Assembly (NCBI RefSeq): GCF_004310395.1
Contig: NZ_BFAX01000004.1
Coordinates: forward strand, 124,001-188,000
Direction of reading: 5' to 3'
Length of the DNA stretch: 64,000 nucleotides
Source of the DNA: Methanofervidicoccus abyssi
GTDB lineage: Archaea > AGJL01 > Methanococci > Methanococcales > Methanococcaceae
Shown piece after piece: positions 1-9,249 of the stretch. The notes under the pieces are model-generated. The model was given only the letters and a program-made list of their open reading frames with translations, had not been told where the DNA came from and ran no database searches. The translations under genes were made by a program, and so were the position numbers. The first letter of the stretch is position 1, and the number at the start of each line of letters is the position of its first letter.

Positions 1-522
1 CTCCTTCAGGGACACCCTTCTATAAGCATACCAGGGGTTGAAGCCAGTACAGGATCCTTGGGACAGGGTTTCTCAGTAGCTGTAGGGATTGCCTTAGGAT
101 GTAAATTGGACGGATTGAATAATACCGTCTATGTTCTTCTTGGAGATGGAGAGTGCCAGGAGGGGCAGGTTTGGGAAGCTGCTATGGCAGCCTCCCACTA
201 TAAACTCGATAACTTAATAGGGTTTGTAGATAGAAATAGGCTTCAGATAGACGGTTGTACCGAAGATGTGATGCGCTTAGATGATTTAAAGGAGAAGTTT
301 AAAGCCTTTGGATGGGATGTATTTGAGATAGATGGACATAACTTCAAGGAGATAATCAATACAGTCAATACTGCTAAATCCTTAAAGAATGGTAGACCTA
401 AGATGATCATAGCAAATACTATTAAAGGTAAGGGAGTATCCTTTATGGAAGATAACATAGGATTTCATGGTAAGGCTCCAAATGAGGAACAGTTAGAAAA
501 GGCACTTAAAGAGCTCTCTTAA
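1..522 (+). CDS. Transketolase, N-terminal subunit (5'-truncated by window edge)
   Basis: This is the C-terminal part of the thiamine-diphosphate-binding half of a split archaeal transketolase. The frame is open from base 1 and runs to a TAA at 520-522, so the gene begins left of the window. The ThDP motif is visible as [15 protein letters not shown] near the start, followed by [15 protein letters not shown], both typical of transketolase subunit 1. The two-subunit enzyme interconverts sugar phosphates in the non-oxidative pentose phosphate route. The C-terminal subunit lies two genes downstream with ribulose-phosphate epimerase between them, so all three are probably co-transcribed. The methionine at base 58 is an internal TTG, not a start. 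Confidence 0.93.
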   Translation, partial: LLQGHPSISIPGVEASTGSLGQGFSVAVGIALGCKLDGLNNTVYVLLGDGECQEGQVWEAAMAASHYKLDNLIGFVDRNRLQIDGCTEDVMRLDDLKEKFKAFGWDVFEIDGHNFKEIINTVNTAKSLKNGRPKMIIANTIKGKGVSFMEDNIGFHGKAPNEEQLEKALKELS

Positions 523-560
523 TCACTCTTTTTTACAGCATAACAACAAAAGGAGAAAGT

Positions 561-1217
561 ATGGTGAAGATAGGAGCTTCTATACTCTCTGCAAACTACG
601 GATATCTAAAGGAGGAAATAAGAAAGGTAGAAGAAGCAGGTGTAGATCTTATCCATGTAGATATGATGGATGGACACTTTGTACCTAATATAAGTATGGG
701 TATTGGGATATCCAAGTATGTTAAGGACATAACTTCTCTACCCACTGAAGTTCATCTTATGGTAGAAAATCCTAACATGTTTATATCTGTCCTTGCAGGA
801 AATGTGGATATAATTTCCTTCCATATAGAAACCTGTAGATTCCCTTTCAGAACTATAAACCTAATAAAGGAAAAGGGCTCCAAACCTATAGTAGCCCTCA
901 ATCCCTCAACTCCTATAAACACTATAGAGTACATCCTAGACGAGGTTTATGGAGTGCTTGTAATGACTGTAGAGCCTGGATTCTCGGGACAGAAGTTTAT
1001 ACCTCAGATGCTCAAAAAGATAGATAGTTTAAAGAGACTTATAAACAAAGAAGGACATGATGTCCAGATCTTTGTAGATGGAGGTATTAATTTAGAAACT
1101 GCTCCAAAGGTGGTAGAAGCAGGTGCAGATGTACTTATTTCCTCTTCTGCAATATTCTGTCACGGTGATGTAGAAGAAGCTGTTAGAAGATTAAAAGAGG
1201 CGGTTAAATTTAGATAA
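561..1217 (+). CDS. rpe: Ribulose-phosphate 3-epimerase
   Basis: A 218-residue TIM-barrel enzyme that interconverts ribulose 5-phosphate and xylulose 5-phosphate. Family signatures are clear: GASILSANYG at the N-terminus, HVDMMDGHFVPNIS with metal and catalytic residues, EVHLMVENP, MTVEPGFSGQ, and the phosphate-binding VDGGINLETA with VISSSAIF-type end. The length matches the family (about 215-230). An AGGAG site precedes the ATG. It sits between the two halves of transketolase, which supply and use its product, so the three genes form one pentose-phosphate operon with short spacers. Confidence 0.95.
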   Translation: MVKIGASILSANYGYLKEEIRKVEEAGVDLIHVDMMDGHFVPNISMGIGISKYVKDITSLPTEVHLMVENPNMFISVLAGNVDIISFHIETCRFPFRTINLIKEKGSKPIVALNPSTPINTIEYILDEVYGVLVMTVEPGFSGQKFIPQMLKKIDSLKRLINKEGHDVQIFVDGGINLETAPKVVEAGADVLISSSAIFCHGDVEEAVRRLKEAVKFR

Positions 1218-1238
1218 CAAAGATCCAAAGGTGAATCT

Positions 1239-2192
1239 ATGAAGTACAAACTTGGTGAAAAAAAGGGCATGAGAACTGCCTACGGAGAGACCTTAGTTAA
1301 ATTAGGAAAGGAGCTTCCAAACCTTGTAGTCCTAGATGCAGATCTCTCTGGATCTACAAAGACCGCTATGTTTGCAAAGGCATTTCCAGATAGGTTCTTC
1401 AACGTAGGTATAGCAGAACAGAATATGATGAGTATGGCTGCTGGACTTGCTAAGACTGGAAAGATAGTATTTGCCTCCACCTTTGCCATGTTTGCAACTG
1501 GAAGGGCATGGGAACAGATAAGGAACTCCATAGCCTACCCAAATCTCAATGTAAAGATTGTTGCAACCCATAGTGGTATAACTGTAGGAGAAGATGGAGC
1601 TACTCATCAGATGACTGAAGATATTGCTATAATGAGATGTATTCCAAATATGAGGGTTATATCTCCAACAGATTATTACGAAACGAAGAGTGTAATAGAG
1701 TGGTGTGCGAGAAACGAGGGACCAGTTTATGTAAGGATGCCAAGGAGGGATACTGAGACTGTTTTCTCCAGTGAAGAGGATGCCAAATTTCAATTTGGAA
1801 AAGGCAGGATACTGGAGGAGGGTTCGGATCTAACAATTGTTGCCACTGGTGAGATGGTACCAGAGGCTATAAAAGCGCTGGAACTTCTAAAAGAGGATGA
1901 AATAGAGGGCCAACTGATATCTATGGCTACGATTAAACCTATAGATGAGGAGATGATAGTTAACTTTACTAACGATTTTATCATATCCATAGAGGATCAC
2001 AACATCATAGGGGGACTGGGAAGTGCAATAGCAGAAGTGATTGCTGATCATGGTCTAAATAAGAGACTTTTAAGGATAGGTATAAGAGATGTATTTGGTA
2101 TATCAGGAAGTGCCACAGATCTACTGAAGTATTACGGATTAGATGGAGAAGGTATATATAGAAGGATAAAAGAAGAACTTGAAAAACAATAA
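1239..2192 (+). CDS. Transketolase, C-terminal subunit
   Basis: A 317-residue protein with the pyrimidine-binding and C-terminal domains of transketolase. Visible motifs include the catalytic glutamate region GIAEQNMMSMAAGLA (about residues 63-77), the histidine segment ATHSGITVGEDGATHQ, and a C-terminal domain with SIEDHNIIGGLG. A GGTGA site lies before the ATG. It pairs with the subunit truncated at the left window edge. In methanogens without an oxidative pentose pathway this enzyme makes pentoses and erythrose 4-phosphate from hexose phosphates. Confidence 0.94.
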   Translation: MKYKLGEKKGMRTAYGETLVKLGKELPNLVVLDADLSGSTKTAMFAKAFPDRFFNVGIAEQNMMSMAAGLAKTGKIVFASTFAMFATGRAWEQIRNSIAYPNLNVKIVATHSGITVGEDGATHQMTEDIAIMRCIPNMRVISPTDYYETKSVIEWCARNEGPVYVRMPRRDTETVFSSEEDAKFQFGKGRILEEGSDLTIVATGEMVPEAIKALELLKEDEIEGQLISMATIKPIDEEMIVNFTNDFIISIEDHNIIGGLGSAIAEVIADHGLNKRLLRIGIRDVFGISGSATDLLKYYGLDGEGIYRRIKEELEKQ

Positions 2193-2202
2193 TGGGGTTT
2201 TC

Positions 2203-2994
2203 ATGAAGTTGAAAATTGGTATCCTTGAGGTGTTGGTAATAGTATCTATCCTAATAACTTCTGGGGCTCTGGTATATAAGTTTCTATTTTCATCAGGTGA
2301 TACCTACCAATTTGATGGAGATCAGATGTACAAATGTGCATGGGTTTCTGAAAAGATTCTATCTAAGGGTTTTCCCCTTTATGCAGATATCTACGGTAGA
2401 TGGACGAGTACTGGAAAAGAGTTTAACGGTACAGTCATTATAGTTGGGGCTCGGGGTGGAACCCTCTATGGAATATATAATAATCGATCTGTGACTATTG
2501 GAGGAGAGATGGCCTATAAGGAAAATATAGCTGCCGAGAAAGTTATTTTAAGACCTTTAGGAAACACAATAGTTTCATATCAGATATATCCTGTTGAAGG
2601 GTATTCTTTTAAGGATATAGAAGATAAAATAATGAATAGTGTGAAACCTTATAAGAAGTTGAATATTACAATACTTGGAATTTATATCACAGGAATTTTT
2701 GCTGTAGATTCAAAAACCTACACCCCCACTGAACAACAGTATATTAGAAATAAAATAGAAAATATAAACAATATAGGTGAAAAGGTAAATGTGCATTTTT
2801 TAGATAACGGATTAATTATAGGGGGAAGACAGAAGATAGAAACCTTAGAAATTTACGATAATTTGATAAAACCTAAGAAAATACTTACCTCTAAAATAAC
2901 CGTTTATTTAATTTTAAATAAGACGTTGGATAGATTACCTAAAAACATTACTTCATACAACAATATTACTAATATAATCACTTTAAAAAATTAA
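2203..2994 (+). CDS. Membrane-anchored protein of unknown function (possibly DUF4330-like)
   Basis: About 263 residues. It has one N-terminal hydrophobic helix (ILEVLVIVSILITSGALVY, about residues 5-24) after a short basic start, then a long soluble domain predicted to lie outside the cell. No catalytic motif is recognised. The layout (one anchor followed by a beta-rich region with a YQFDGDQMYKCAWVSE segment) recalls DUF4330-type proteins, but this is only a resemblance. I chose ATG 2203 over the in-frame TTG at 2179, because the TTG overlaps the transketolase end and lacks a binding site. The gene follows 10 bases after transketolase and precedes a polymerase-like membrane protein, suggesting a surface role. 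Confidence 0.7.
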   Translation: MKLKIGILEVLVIVSILITSGALVYKFLFSSGDTYQFDGDQMYKCAWVSEKILSKGFPLYADIYGRWTSTGKEFNGTVIIVGARGGTLYGIYNNRSVTIGGEMAYKENIAAEKVILRPLGNTIVSYQIYPVEGYSFKDIEDKIMNSVKPYKKLNITILGIYITGIFAVDSKTYTPTEQQYIRNKIENINNIGEKVNVHFLDNGLIIGGRQKIETLEIYDNLIKPKKILTSKITVYLILNKTLDRLPKNITSYNNITNIITLKN

Positions 2995-3026
2995 CTCTAA
3001 AATAATTATGAATATCATGGGTTATC

Positions 3027-4136
3027 ATGAACTGGTTGAGAAAACATTCAGATGAAAAATTAGAAGGACATTTCTTATTTTTGATACTAACTTCTATATT
3101 TATAATACTCACTAGTGTATCTTGCTCTACGTCTATTTTGGTACTCCTAAGTGCTTTAGTATTTTATATTTCTTTTGTTGTGGGCAAGAGACTTTACCAT
3201 GTTTTAGGTTTAGAGGATCTGTTGGATGAAAGTAGTTTGTTAAATTTAAAGAGTAAAGGAAAATATAAAATAGATTACTTAAAACACTATATCTTTGGAT
3301 TGACCCTAATGACTGTTGGACTGGTCTTTTTAGTTATAGACATTCTCTGGACAGGAGGTGTGCCTCTCTTTGATCTAACCTCTAAAAGGTTTTTAAGCCC
3401 TTTATATACAATGTTATCGCGTCTCTTAATCTTGGGATGGGCTATAGTAGTAGCATCTAAATTGTCTCTGGATAAAATAAGAGTGATAATATACTCTCTT
3501 ATTTTTTCAGGTGTTATAATGCTCCTAGGATATAGGACAAGTGTAATGGTGCTTTTAATGTCTACACTTTTTGTTCTCTACTATACAAATAAGATAAAAA
3601 ATAGGGAGTTATTACTTTTTATCTCTGGAATACTCGCCCTTCTACTACTTCTCTCTTTGATAAAACTGAAGATATTGGGTAGTGGAGGTATCCCCTTACT
3701 TTCCAGGATGGATCTAACCATGAGTGTGTTGGATATAATAGTGCATAACTTCAACGGTGTATTTAATGGCTATCTAACCTACAGTGCCATATACTCCTAC
3801 CTTGGAATGACTCCAGGTCCAAGGACTATTGTGGCTAACAGTTTAGGTATCTACGGCGTTACAATAACTCCAACGATATTTGGAGGGGTAATTGGAGACT
3901 ATGGAGTATTGGGTATTGTCCCATATTTTGGATTATTAGGCATATTTATGGGATTCCTCTACAGGATCGCCGAAAGTTTTAAAGGGATATACTTAGGAGT
4001 TTATGCTGTACTACTCTCATATCTATTAGTGTCTATTGAAACTGGCATCTTAGATTTAGATGTAATACTGTATTACATCTTTGGTTTCTTGCTATGTATC
4101 TACGTTATACTCAGGAAGTTTATGTGTAGATCTTAA
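3027..4136 (+). CDS. Oligosaccharide repeat unit polymerase-like membrane protein
   Basis: A 369-residue polytopic membrane protein with about 10 hydrophobic segments. A long loop carries GGVPLFDLTSKRFLSPLYTM and a later loop has YSYLGMTPGPRTIVANSLG. These, together with the size, fit the archaeal O-antigen polymerase/oligosaccharide repeat unit polymerase family (formerly DUF70). The expected role is joining glycan repeats on the outer face of the membrane for surface polysaccharide or glycoprotein, but no glycosyltransferase genes are adjacent to support this. It follows the anchored unknown by 32 bases. Its last 4 bases overlap the 3' end of the convergent gene at 4133. Confidence 0.72.
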   Translation: MNWLRKHSDEKLEGHFLFLILTSIFIILTSVSCSTSILVLLSALVFYISFVVGKRLYHVLGLEDLLDESSLLNLKSKGKYKIDYLKHYIFGLTLMTVGLVFLVIDILWTGGVPLFDLTSKRFLSPLYTMLSRLLILGWAIVVASKLSLDKIRVIIYSLIFSGVIMLLGYRTSVMVLLMSTLFVLYYTNKIKNRELLLFISGILALLLLLSLIKLKILGSGGIPLLSRMDLTMSVLDIIVHNFNGVFNGYLTYSAIYSYLGMTPGPRTIVANSLGIYGVTITPTIFGGVIGDYGVLGIVPYFGLLGIFMGFLYRIAESFKGIYLGVYAVLLSYLLVSIETGILDLDVILYYIFGFLLCIYVILRKFMCRS

Positions 4137-4498
4137 CTCTCTGATAACAACCTTTTCAGATAATAGTAATACTTTTCATCTTCTGCCAAGGCATGGATAA
4201 TACTCTGTCTAATTCCAAAGTTCGCCCCTATTTTTTTTGCAGAGGTTTTCTCCAACTCGATAGTTTCTTCTAAAATATCTATTATATTTTCCTTAGAATC
4301 TACTTCAAATTTTATATCAGGTCTCCCGTAGTGGATAAGATACTTCTCATATAATGTCTCAACACCTTCCATCTGAACCTCTGAAAAATCTTCCAATATA
4401 TCATTACGGTACTCCTCAATAGAGAGAAACTTTGCAAGCACTCCCATCTTTATCTTATTACATATAATTTTTAATATACACTCTTTTAGATTATCCAT
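4133..4498 (-). CDS. Conserved-looking hypothetical protein, 121 residues
   Basis: I do not recognise this protein. It is a soluble, acidic, mostly helical 121-residue polypeptide with two cysteines near the N-terminus (KECILKIICNK) and an aromatic stretch KYYYYLKRLL at the C-terminus. Codon use and amino-acid composition look genuine. It lies 67 bases downstream of the ferredoxin gene on the same strand and may be the last gene of the Hcp-cupin-ferredoxin group. Its 3' end overlaps the convergent polymerase-like gene by 4 bases. Confidence 0.65.
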   Translation of the reverse strand: MDNLKECILKIICNKIKMGVLAKFLSIEEYRNDILEDFSEVQMEGVETLYEKYLIHYGRPDIKFEVDSKENIIDILEETIELEKTSAKKIGANFGIRQSIIHALAEDEKYYYYLKRLLSES

Positions 4499-4565
4499 AA
4501 TTTCACTAACTGTTTATAATAATATTAATAATATTATTATAATAAAAATAAAAAAATTAAATATT

Positions 4566-4760
4566 TTACTCAAATTTTACCTTAACAGCACCTGTTGGAC
4601 AGACATCTTCACAGACACCACAACCTGTACACTCCTCTTCATTGGCTACAACTACTTTATCTCCCTCAATGGTAAAAACCTCCATTGGACAGTTATTATA
4701 ACACTCTCCACACTCCTTAGCACCTTTACATATTTGGTAATCTATTGTTACACTGGGCAT
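4566..4760 (-). CDS. 2[4Fe-4S] ferredoxin
   Basis: A 64-residue dicluster ferredoxin for electron transfer in the cytoplasm. The first cluster motif has wider spacing at the front (C-x5-C-x2-C-x3-CP: CKGAKECGECYNNCP) and the second is classical (CTGCGVCEDVCP). The extended first motif is known in several methanogen ferredoxins. A GGTGA site precedes the ATG. The gene lies 60 bases downstream of the cupin gene and on the same strand as hcp, so it could be an electron donor for Hcp; this is inferred from position only. Confidence 0.92.
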   Translation of the reverse strand: MPSVTIDYQICKGAKECGECYNNCPMEVFTIEGDKVVVANEEECTGCGVCEDVCPTGAVKVKFE

Positions 4761-4820
4761 CTATTTCACCATTTTTGTTTTTGATTAGGAATGTTAATAA
4801 TAGATATATAAACTTAACTA

Positions 4821-5174
4821 TTAATTGTCCACTTTAATAGGCTCTTCCGGCCCTCCGATCTTTGAAGGATGAGGAGCCTTGATTACGAAGAACTCCAAAA
4901 TATCTGAAGTTAAATTTTGAGCGATCATCTTTGTATTAAAAGGTATATATATTATCGTCCCAGCGGGATAAACCTTTGGTTCTTCATCTTCCAGCGTTAA
5001 GGTCATTTCCCCTCTTACAACTATAAGATGGACGTTAGAGTTAGTGTAGTGTTTAGGAGTACTTTCTCCCTTAGGAAATATCATATGGATAATCTGGACA
5101 TCTTCAGTGTTTACTATTTTCTCTACAACCTTGGTGTCAGACTCCCTTGTAAATTTATATACTTTCTCGATCAT
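4821..5174 (-). CDS. Cupin-domain protein
   Basis: A 117-residue single-domain cupin. The core runs from GESTPKHYTNSNVHLIVVRGEM to YPAGTIIYIPFNTKM, giving the glycine turns and beta strands of a small beta barrel. Motif 1 is atypical: the usual HxH pair is reduced to separated histidines (KHY...VHL), so metal binding is uncertain. A GGGG site lies before the ATG. It is 38 bases downstream of hcp on the same strand and probably in the same transcript. Substrate is unknown; many such small cupins sense or bind small ligands. Confidence 0.8.
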   Translation of the reverse strand: MIEKVYKFTRESDTKVVEKIVNTEDVQIIHMIFPKGESTPKHYTNSNVHLIVVRGEMTLTLEDEEPKVYPAGTIIYIPFNTKMIAQNLTSDILEFFVIKAPHPSKIGGPEEPIKVDN

Positions 5175-5212
5175 AGTATCCCCTATTAGTTATAAAAAAT
5201 TAATAAAAATTA

Positions 5213-6868
5213 TTATTTTTCATCGTATATTAACCTTTTAATATCCTCTTCTACAGTTGAAATAGTTCCTATTCCAAATTTATCTACAAGTACTTTTGTC
5301 ACGTTTGGAGACAAGAACGCCGGTAGTGTAGGTCCTAGGAGGATATTCTTAATCCCTAAATAGAGTAGTGCTAAGAGTACTGCCACTGCCTTCTGTTCAT
5401 ACCATGCTATGTTGTATACAATCGGTAGTTGATTTATGTCCTCTAAATTAAATGCCTCCTTTAACTTGAGAGCTACCACTACCAAGGAGTAGGAGTCATT
5501 ACACTGTCCAGCATCTAACACCCTTGGAATACCGTTTATATCTCCCAAATCCAATTTTATATACCTATACTTTGCACATCCTGCTGTAAGTATTACAGTA
5601 TCCTTTGGTAGAGCCTTTGCAAATTCAGTGTAGTAATCTCTACTACTGTGTCTTCCATCACACCCTGCCATTACAACAAACTTTCTTATAGCCCCAGATT
5701 TTACGGCCTCGACGATCTTGTCAGCCAATGATAACACCTGGTTATGGGCAAATCCTCCTACAATCTTCCCTCTCTCAAGTTCCTTTGGAGGAGCACACTT
5801 TTTAGCCTGTTCTATTATCTCCGAGAAGTCCTTATTACCATTCTCATCTTCAGGAATTCTCTTTACACCTGGATACGAGACACATCCTGTGGTGTATAGC
5901 CTGTTCTTATAACTATCCTTTGGAGGTACTAGACAGTTGGTAGTTATTATAATCGGCCCATTGAATGCTTCAAATTCCTCTCTCTGTCTGTGCCATGCAC
6001 TTCCATAATTACCTACAAAGTGATCATACTTCTTGAATGCAGGGTAGTAATGGGCAGGTAGCATCTCACAGTGGGTATATACATCTACACCAGTGCTCTT
6101 AGTTTGTTCTAAGAGTTGCTCTAAGGTTTTTAGGTCATGGCCACTTATCAATATACCTGGGTTATTCCTAACTCCAATATTTACCTCTGTTATTTTAGGG
6201 TGCCCATAAGTTTCTGTATGTGCTTTATCAAGTAGAGCCAAAGTATCTACAGCATACTTACCAGTTTCAAGTGCAAGGGCTAAGAGATCGTCCACAGATA
6301 AATTGTCGTCCATGGTAGATATAAGCGCCTTCTTTATAAACTTGTGGATATTTTCATCGTTGTACCCCAGTACCATTGCATGATGTAAGTAAGCTCCTAT
6401 CCCCTTAACTCCATAGGTGATCAGCTCCCTTAGGGATCTTATATCTTCATCTTCTGTAGCTAGGATAGATACCTCTTCTGAGTTAGCCTTTTTAACGATA
6501 TCTTCTTCATTCTCTGGTATCCATGTAGCACAGTCAGGCAATTCTACACCGTTAGGAAGCTCTTTTTTTAAATTCTCCCTAAGTTCAATGCCTCTCTTTA
6601 TCTTCTCTATTATATCCCTATCGTCAAAATTTACATTTGTTATTGTGGCAAATAGACTATCTACTATGTATCTGTCGATCTCTTTAGTAGATCTACCTAC
6701 CTTTTCACACACATAGGCTAACCCTTTTATAGTATATACTAAAAGATCTTGAAGATTGGCCACGTTATCCTTTTTACCACATACACCTACAACTGTACAA
6801 CCTGTATTCCTTGCGGTCTCCTGACACTGGTAGCAGAACATCTTTGTAGGCCTTTTCTTATATTTCAT
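5213..6868 (-). CDS. hcp: Hydroxylamine reductase / hybrid cluster protein (Hcp)
   Basis: About 551 residues, the length of the prismane-family hybrid cluster proteins. The N-terminal cysteines ([22 protein letters not shown]) bind the cubane cluster with the C-x2-C-x8-C-x5-C pattern of the short Hcp class. Downstream ligands of the hybrid Ni-free Fe-S-O cluster are visible as [48 protein letters not shown] and [10 protein letters not shown]. The family reduces hydroxylamine or nitric oxide and protects against nitrosative stress. I chose ATG 6868, preceded by GGTG with a 6-base gap, over the upstream GTG at 6877. The next genes downstream encode a cupin and a ferredoxin. Confidence 0.95.
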   Translation of the reverse strand: MKYKKRPTKMFCYQCQETARNTGCTVVGVCGKKDNVANLQDLLVYTIKGLAYVCEKVGRSTKEIDRYIVDSLFATITNVNFDDRDIIEKIKRGIELRENLKKELPNGVELPDCATWIPENEEDIVKKANSEEVSILATEDEDIRSLRELITYGVKGIGAYLHHAMVLGYNDENIHKFIKKALISTMDDNLSVDDLLALALETGKYAVDTLALLDKAHTETYGHPKITEVNIGVRNNPGILISGHDLKTLEQLLEQTKSTGVDVYTHCEMLPAHYYPAFKKYDHFVGNYGSAWHRQREEFEAFNGPIIITTNCLVPPKDSYKNRLYTTGCVSYPGVKRIPEDENGNKDFSEIIEQAKKCAPPKELERGKIVGGFAHNQVLSLADKIVEAVKSGAIRKFVVMAGCDGRHSSRDYYTEFAKALPKDTVILTAGCAKYRYIKLDLGDINGIPRVLDAGQCNDSYSLVVVALKLKEAFNLEDINQLPIVYNIAWYEQKAVAVLLALLYLGIKNILLGPTLPAFLSPNVTKVLVDKFGIGTISTVEEDIKRLIYDEK

Positions 6869-7174
6869 TTTATACACCTTTTTTAACTTTTCAGCAAAAG
6901 TGTTATTAGTGATATTATTGTATAAAAAAATTTTTGATAATAACCATTAGATTTTATACATAAAAATTAATACTCTTTAATGAAAGGATTGTTACATAAA
7001 TGATAATAATTATTATAAAAATAGTAATACTCATAAGTTAAAATATCATTCTATCTTTTAGAATTACTCTTAGCGATAAAAACAGTTTTAGAATTCTGTT
7101 AATCCTCCTCCTTTAGGTAGTTTTTATTAAATATTTTATAAATTATTAGGGATTTTGAATTAAAAATAAACCCC
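6869..7174. other. Intergenic region upstream of hcp
   Basis: About 306 AT-rich bases between the end of the NikR-like gene and hcp, both on the minus strand. It should hold the hcp promoter on the minus strand and the 3' end of the transporter operon. A GGAGGATTAACAG element on the minus strand (7090-7108) is the only distinctive sequence I see. No open reading frame of note. Confidence 0.6.
7044..7118 (-). repeat. Dispersed intergenic element, copy 1
   Basis: Read on the minus strand, 7108 to 7090 is GGAGGATTAACAGAATTCT, which matches the copy at 17009 almost exactly across about 20 bases and continues as ACTGTTTTTA against CTGCTTTTTA. The core contains the perfect palindrome AGAATTCT. It lies 67 bases past the stop of the NikR-like gene, in the same orientation as that gene. 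Boundaries are approximate. Confidence 0.45.
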
Positions 7175-7582
7175 CTAAAATACTATTATCTTATCATAAA
7201 TCTTTCCATCTAAGTTAGATACTTTACTGTAAAATTTAGATACTTCTTTAGAATTACCCTCTACGATAAATATCTCAACCTTTTTATTACATCCACAGGA
7301 TGTTCTAATGTAGGACTGATTTATAGACTTTACTATACTGTTGTGTTCAAAATAGGCCTTACTCATTTCCTCCATGGAATTTTTAGTTGGATTATATACT
7401 ACTATAATGATGGCATTAATTAGGTCTCTTTTACCCAGTTGATTATTCTCTAGGATATACTTTCTAACAGCATCCCTTATAAGTTCACTCCTACTGGAGT
7501 ATCCTTTCTTTTTTACTACTTCATCTATCTTCTCCAGGAGAAATTTATGAAATGATAAACTGATCCTCTCAACATTCACCAT
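7175..7582 (-). CDS. NikR-like ribbon-helix-helix regulator lacking canonical nickel ligands
   Basis: A 135-residue protein with a CopG/NikR ribbon-helix-helix DNA-binding domain (about residues 1-48, with SSRSELIRDAVRKYI) and a NikR-type ACT-like domain. The order and length match NikR. In E. coli NikR the nickel ligands are three histidines and a cysteine. Here the segment aligned with HxH reads QSY, and the residue aligned with the cysteine is lysine, while a new Cys-Gly-Cys lies just before it. Canonical nickel sensing is therefore doubtful; another metal or a thiol signal is possible. It is the last gene of the ABC transporter operon, 20 bases after the PhoU-like gene. Confidence 0.8.
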   Translation of the reverse strand: MVNVERISLSFHKFLLEKIDEVVKKKGYSSRSELIRDAVRKYILENNQLGKRDLINAIIIVVYNPTKNSMEEMSKAYFEHNSIVKSINQSYIRTSCGCNKKVEIFIVEGNSKEVSKFYSKVSNLDGKIYDKIIVF

Positions 7583-7602
7583 GGTGATACACCAGGTATT
7601 AT

Positions 7603-8436
7603 CTATTTTCTCGAATCTTCTCCTAATAGTCCATGATGGAACTCCCTCCCCGTCTCAAATATCTTTATACACCTATCTCCAAATCTCTCGATATCTTTCA
7701 GGAACATTCCAAATTGGATATAGTAATTTATATTTTTTGTTTTACACTCTTCCTTCTCAGATAGGACTTTCATAATTTTTTCTAATTTTCTATGAAGTTC
7801 TTCCTCTAAGTCATATATCTCAAAAGAGGCTTTACCATCTTTCACCATATCCATAGCAATGGAAAACATCTTCTTAGTTATATTAAATATTTCGTCTATG
7901 TCTTCATGGAGATACTCTTTTATATACAAACCCTTTGTAATCTCCTCTGCAATGTTTGACAGGTAATCTCCACATCTCTCAATATTAGAGGCTATCTTAG
8001 ATAGGAGTGCAGTCTGTTTAGAAGGCAGATACTTGAGATTATCCATCTTAAGAGTGATATTAACTTCTTCCTCTAACTTGTTGAGTGTGTAATCTTGAAA
8101 TATAACACTTTTTGCATCTTCTATATTCCTTGTCTTCAGTGCGTTATGGACCTTATCCAAGTTGTACAGTACGTTATTGCCCATCTTATCCAGTAGATCT
8201 ATAATATGAAATATGGGTTTTTCTATACTGTGATATATCTCCAACTTCGACAACTTCTCTATATCCACCACGTAGGGATGCATAACTATCTTTTTATCTA
8301 TCAGAGGTTTCAACAACTTTGCAACATACCTCCTACTTATGTTTAATTTTTTTGCTATTTCATCCTGGGTTTCAGGTTCCTCGTTTAGTATTGTTTCAAT
8401 GATAGCAGCCAATGTAGCATCTTTTCCTCTCAACAT
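7603..8436 (-). CDS. HTH-PhoU domain regulatory protein
   Basis: 277 residues with two parts. Residues 1-70 form a winged helix-turn-helix (TQDEIAKKLNISRRYVAKLLKPLIDKK) and about 75-270 form two three-helix PhoU repeats, with the acidic ERCGDYLSNIAEEI and ERFGDRCIKIFE segments typical of PhoU metal sites. PhoU proteins control phosphate transporters; fused to an HTH they are likely DNA-binding regulators in archaea. Here it follows an ATPase of the nitrate/sulfonate class rather than PstB, 12 bases downstream, so the signal it reads is uncertain. A GGGATAGG site precedes the ATG. Confidence 0.85.
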   Translation of the reverse strand: MLRGKDATLAAIIETILNEEPETQDEIAKKLNISRRYVAKLLKPLIDKKIVMHPYVVDIEKLSKLEIYHSIEKPIFHIIDLLDKMGNNVLYNLDKVHNALKTRNIEDAKSVIFQDYTLNKLEEEVNITLKMDNLKYLPSKQTALLSKIASNIERCGDYLSNIAEEITKGLYIKEYLHEDIDEIFNITKKMFSIAMDMVKDGKASFEIYDLEEELHRKLEKIMKVLSEKEECKTKNINYYIQFGMFLKDIERFGDRCIKIFETGREFHHGLLGEDSRK

Positions 8437-8448
8437 CCTATCCCATTT

Positions 8449-9240
8449 TTATACATTTTTTGAATAATTATACATATTATATGATTTAAGTACTTCATCC
8501 TTTAATATATTTGTTATCTTTCTCTTATACTCTATAAACTCCAAGGTATCCCTCTTCCTTGGTCTCTCCAGATCTATGGGGATAATATCCTTTATTTTTC
8601 CAGGTCTTGCAGTCATCACTATAACTCTATCTGAGAGGTAGATAGCCTCATCTACACTGTGGGTGACAAATATAACCGTCTTTTTCTCCTTTTCCCATAT
8701 CTTTAGAAGTTCATGCTGGAGTATAGTCCTAGTCTGGGTATCCAGGGCTCCAAAGGGTTCATCCATGAGTACTATCTTAGGGTCGTTAGCCAAAGTCCTT
8801 GCAATAGCCCCCCTCTGCTGCATCCCTCCACTGAGTTCATAAGGATAAGCCTCTTCAAATCCTTCTAACCCTATCATCTTGATGAACCTTTTGGCAATCT
8901 CATACCTCTCTTTTTTAGGTATACCTCTAATTTCCAGTCCAAATGCAACGTTGTCCAATACAGTTCTCCAAGGTAGTAAAGTGTACTGTTGAAATACCAG
9001 GCCTCTCTCTGCTCCAGGTCCTTCAATCCTCCTATTCTCCATTAGAATTTCTCCAGAAGTAGGTTTCTCAAGTCCTGCAATCATCCTCAACAGTGTGGAT
9101 TTACCACACCCACTGGGGCCGACAATAGATAAAAATTCATTGTATTTAACGTTAAAAGTTATGTTATCCACTGCGAGAATCTCCTTCTTCTTACTTACAA
9201 ACTTTTTACTTACATTTCTAATTTCCAGTATATTCTCCAT
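8449..9240 (-). CDS. ABC transporter ATP-binding protein (nitrate/sulfonate/taurine type)
   Basis: 263 residues. The Walker A is GPSGCGKST, the Q-loop FQQYTLLPW, the signature LSGGMQQR, the Walker B IVLMDEPFGALD and the switch histidine VTHSVDEA. The sequence around the Q-loop and the DEPFGALDTQTR segment place it with the SsuB/TauB/NrtD class that energises uptake of oxyanions or related solutes. It follows its permease by 9 bases. A GGTG site precedes the ATG. The substrate cannot be read from the sequence. Confidence 0.93.
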   Translation of the reverse strand: MENILEIRNVSKKFVSKKKEILAVDNITFNVKYNEFLSIVGPSGCGKSTLLRMIAGLEKPTSGEILMENRRIEGPGAERGLVFQQYTLLPWRTVLDNVAFGLEIRGIPKKERYEIAKRFIKMIGLEGFEEAYPYELSGGMQQRGAIARTLANDPKIVLMDEPFGALDTQTRTILQHELLKIWEKEKKTVIFVTHSVDEAIYLSDRVIVMTARPGKIKDIIPIDLERPRKRDTLEFIEYKRKITNILKDEVLKSYNMYNYSKNV

Positions 9241-9249
9241 AGAAACACC

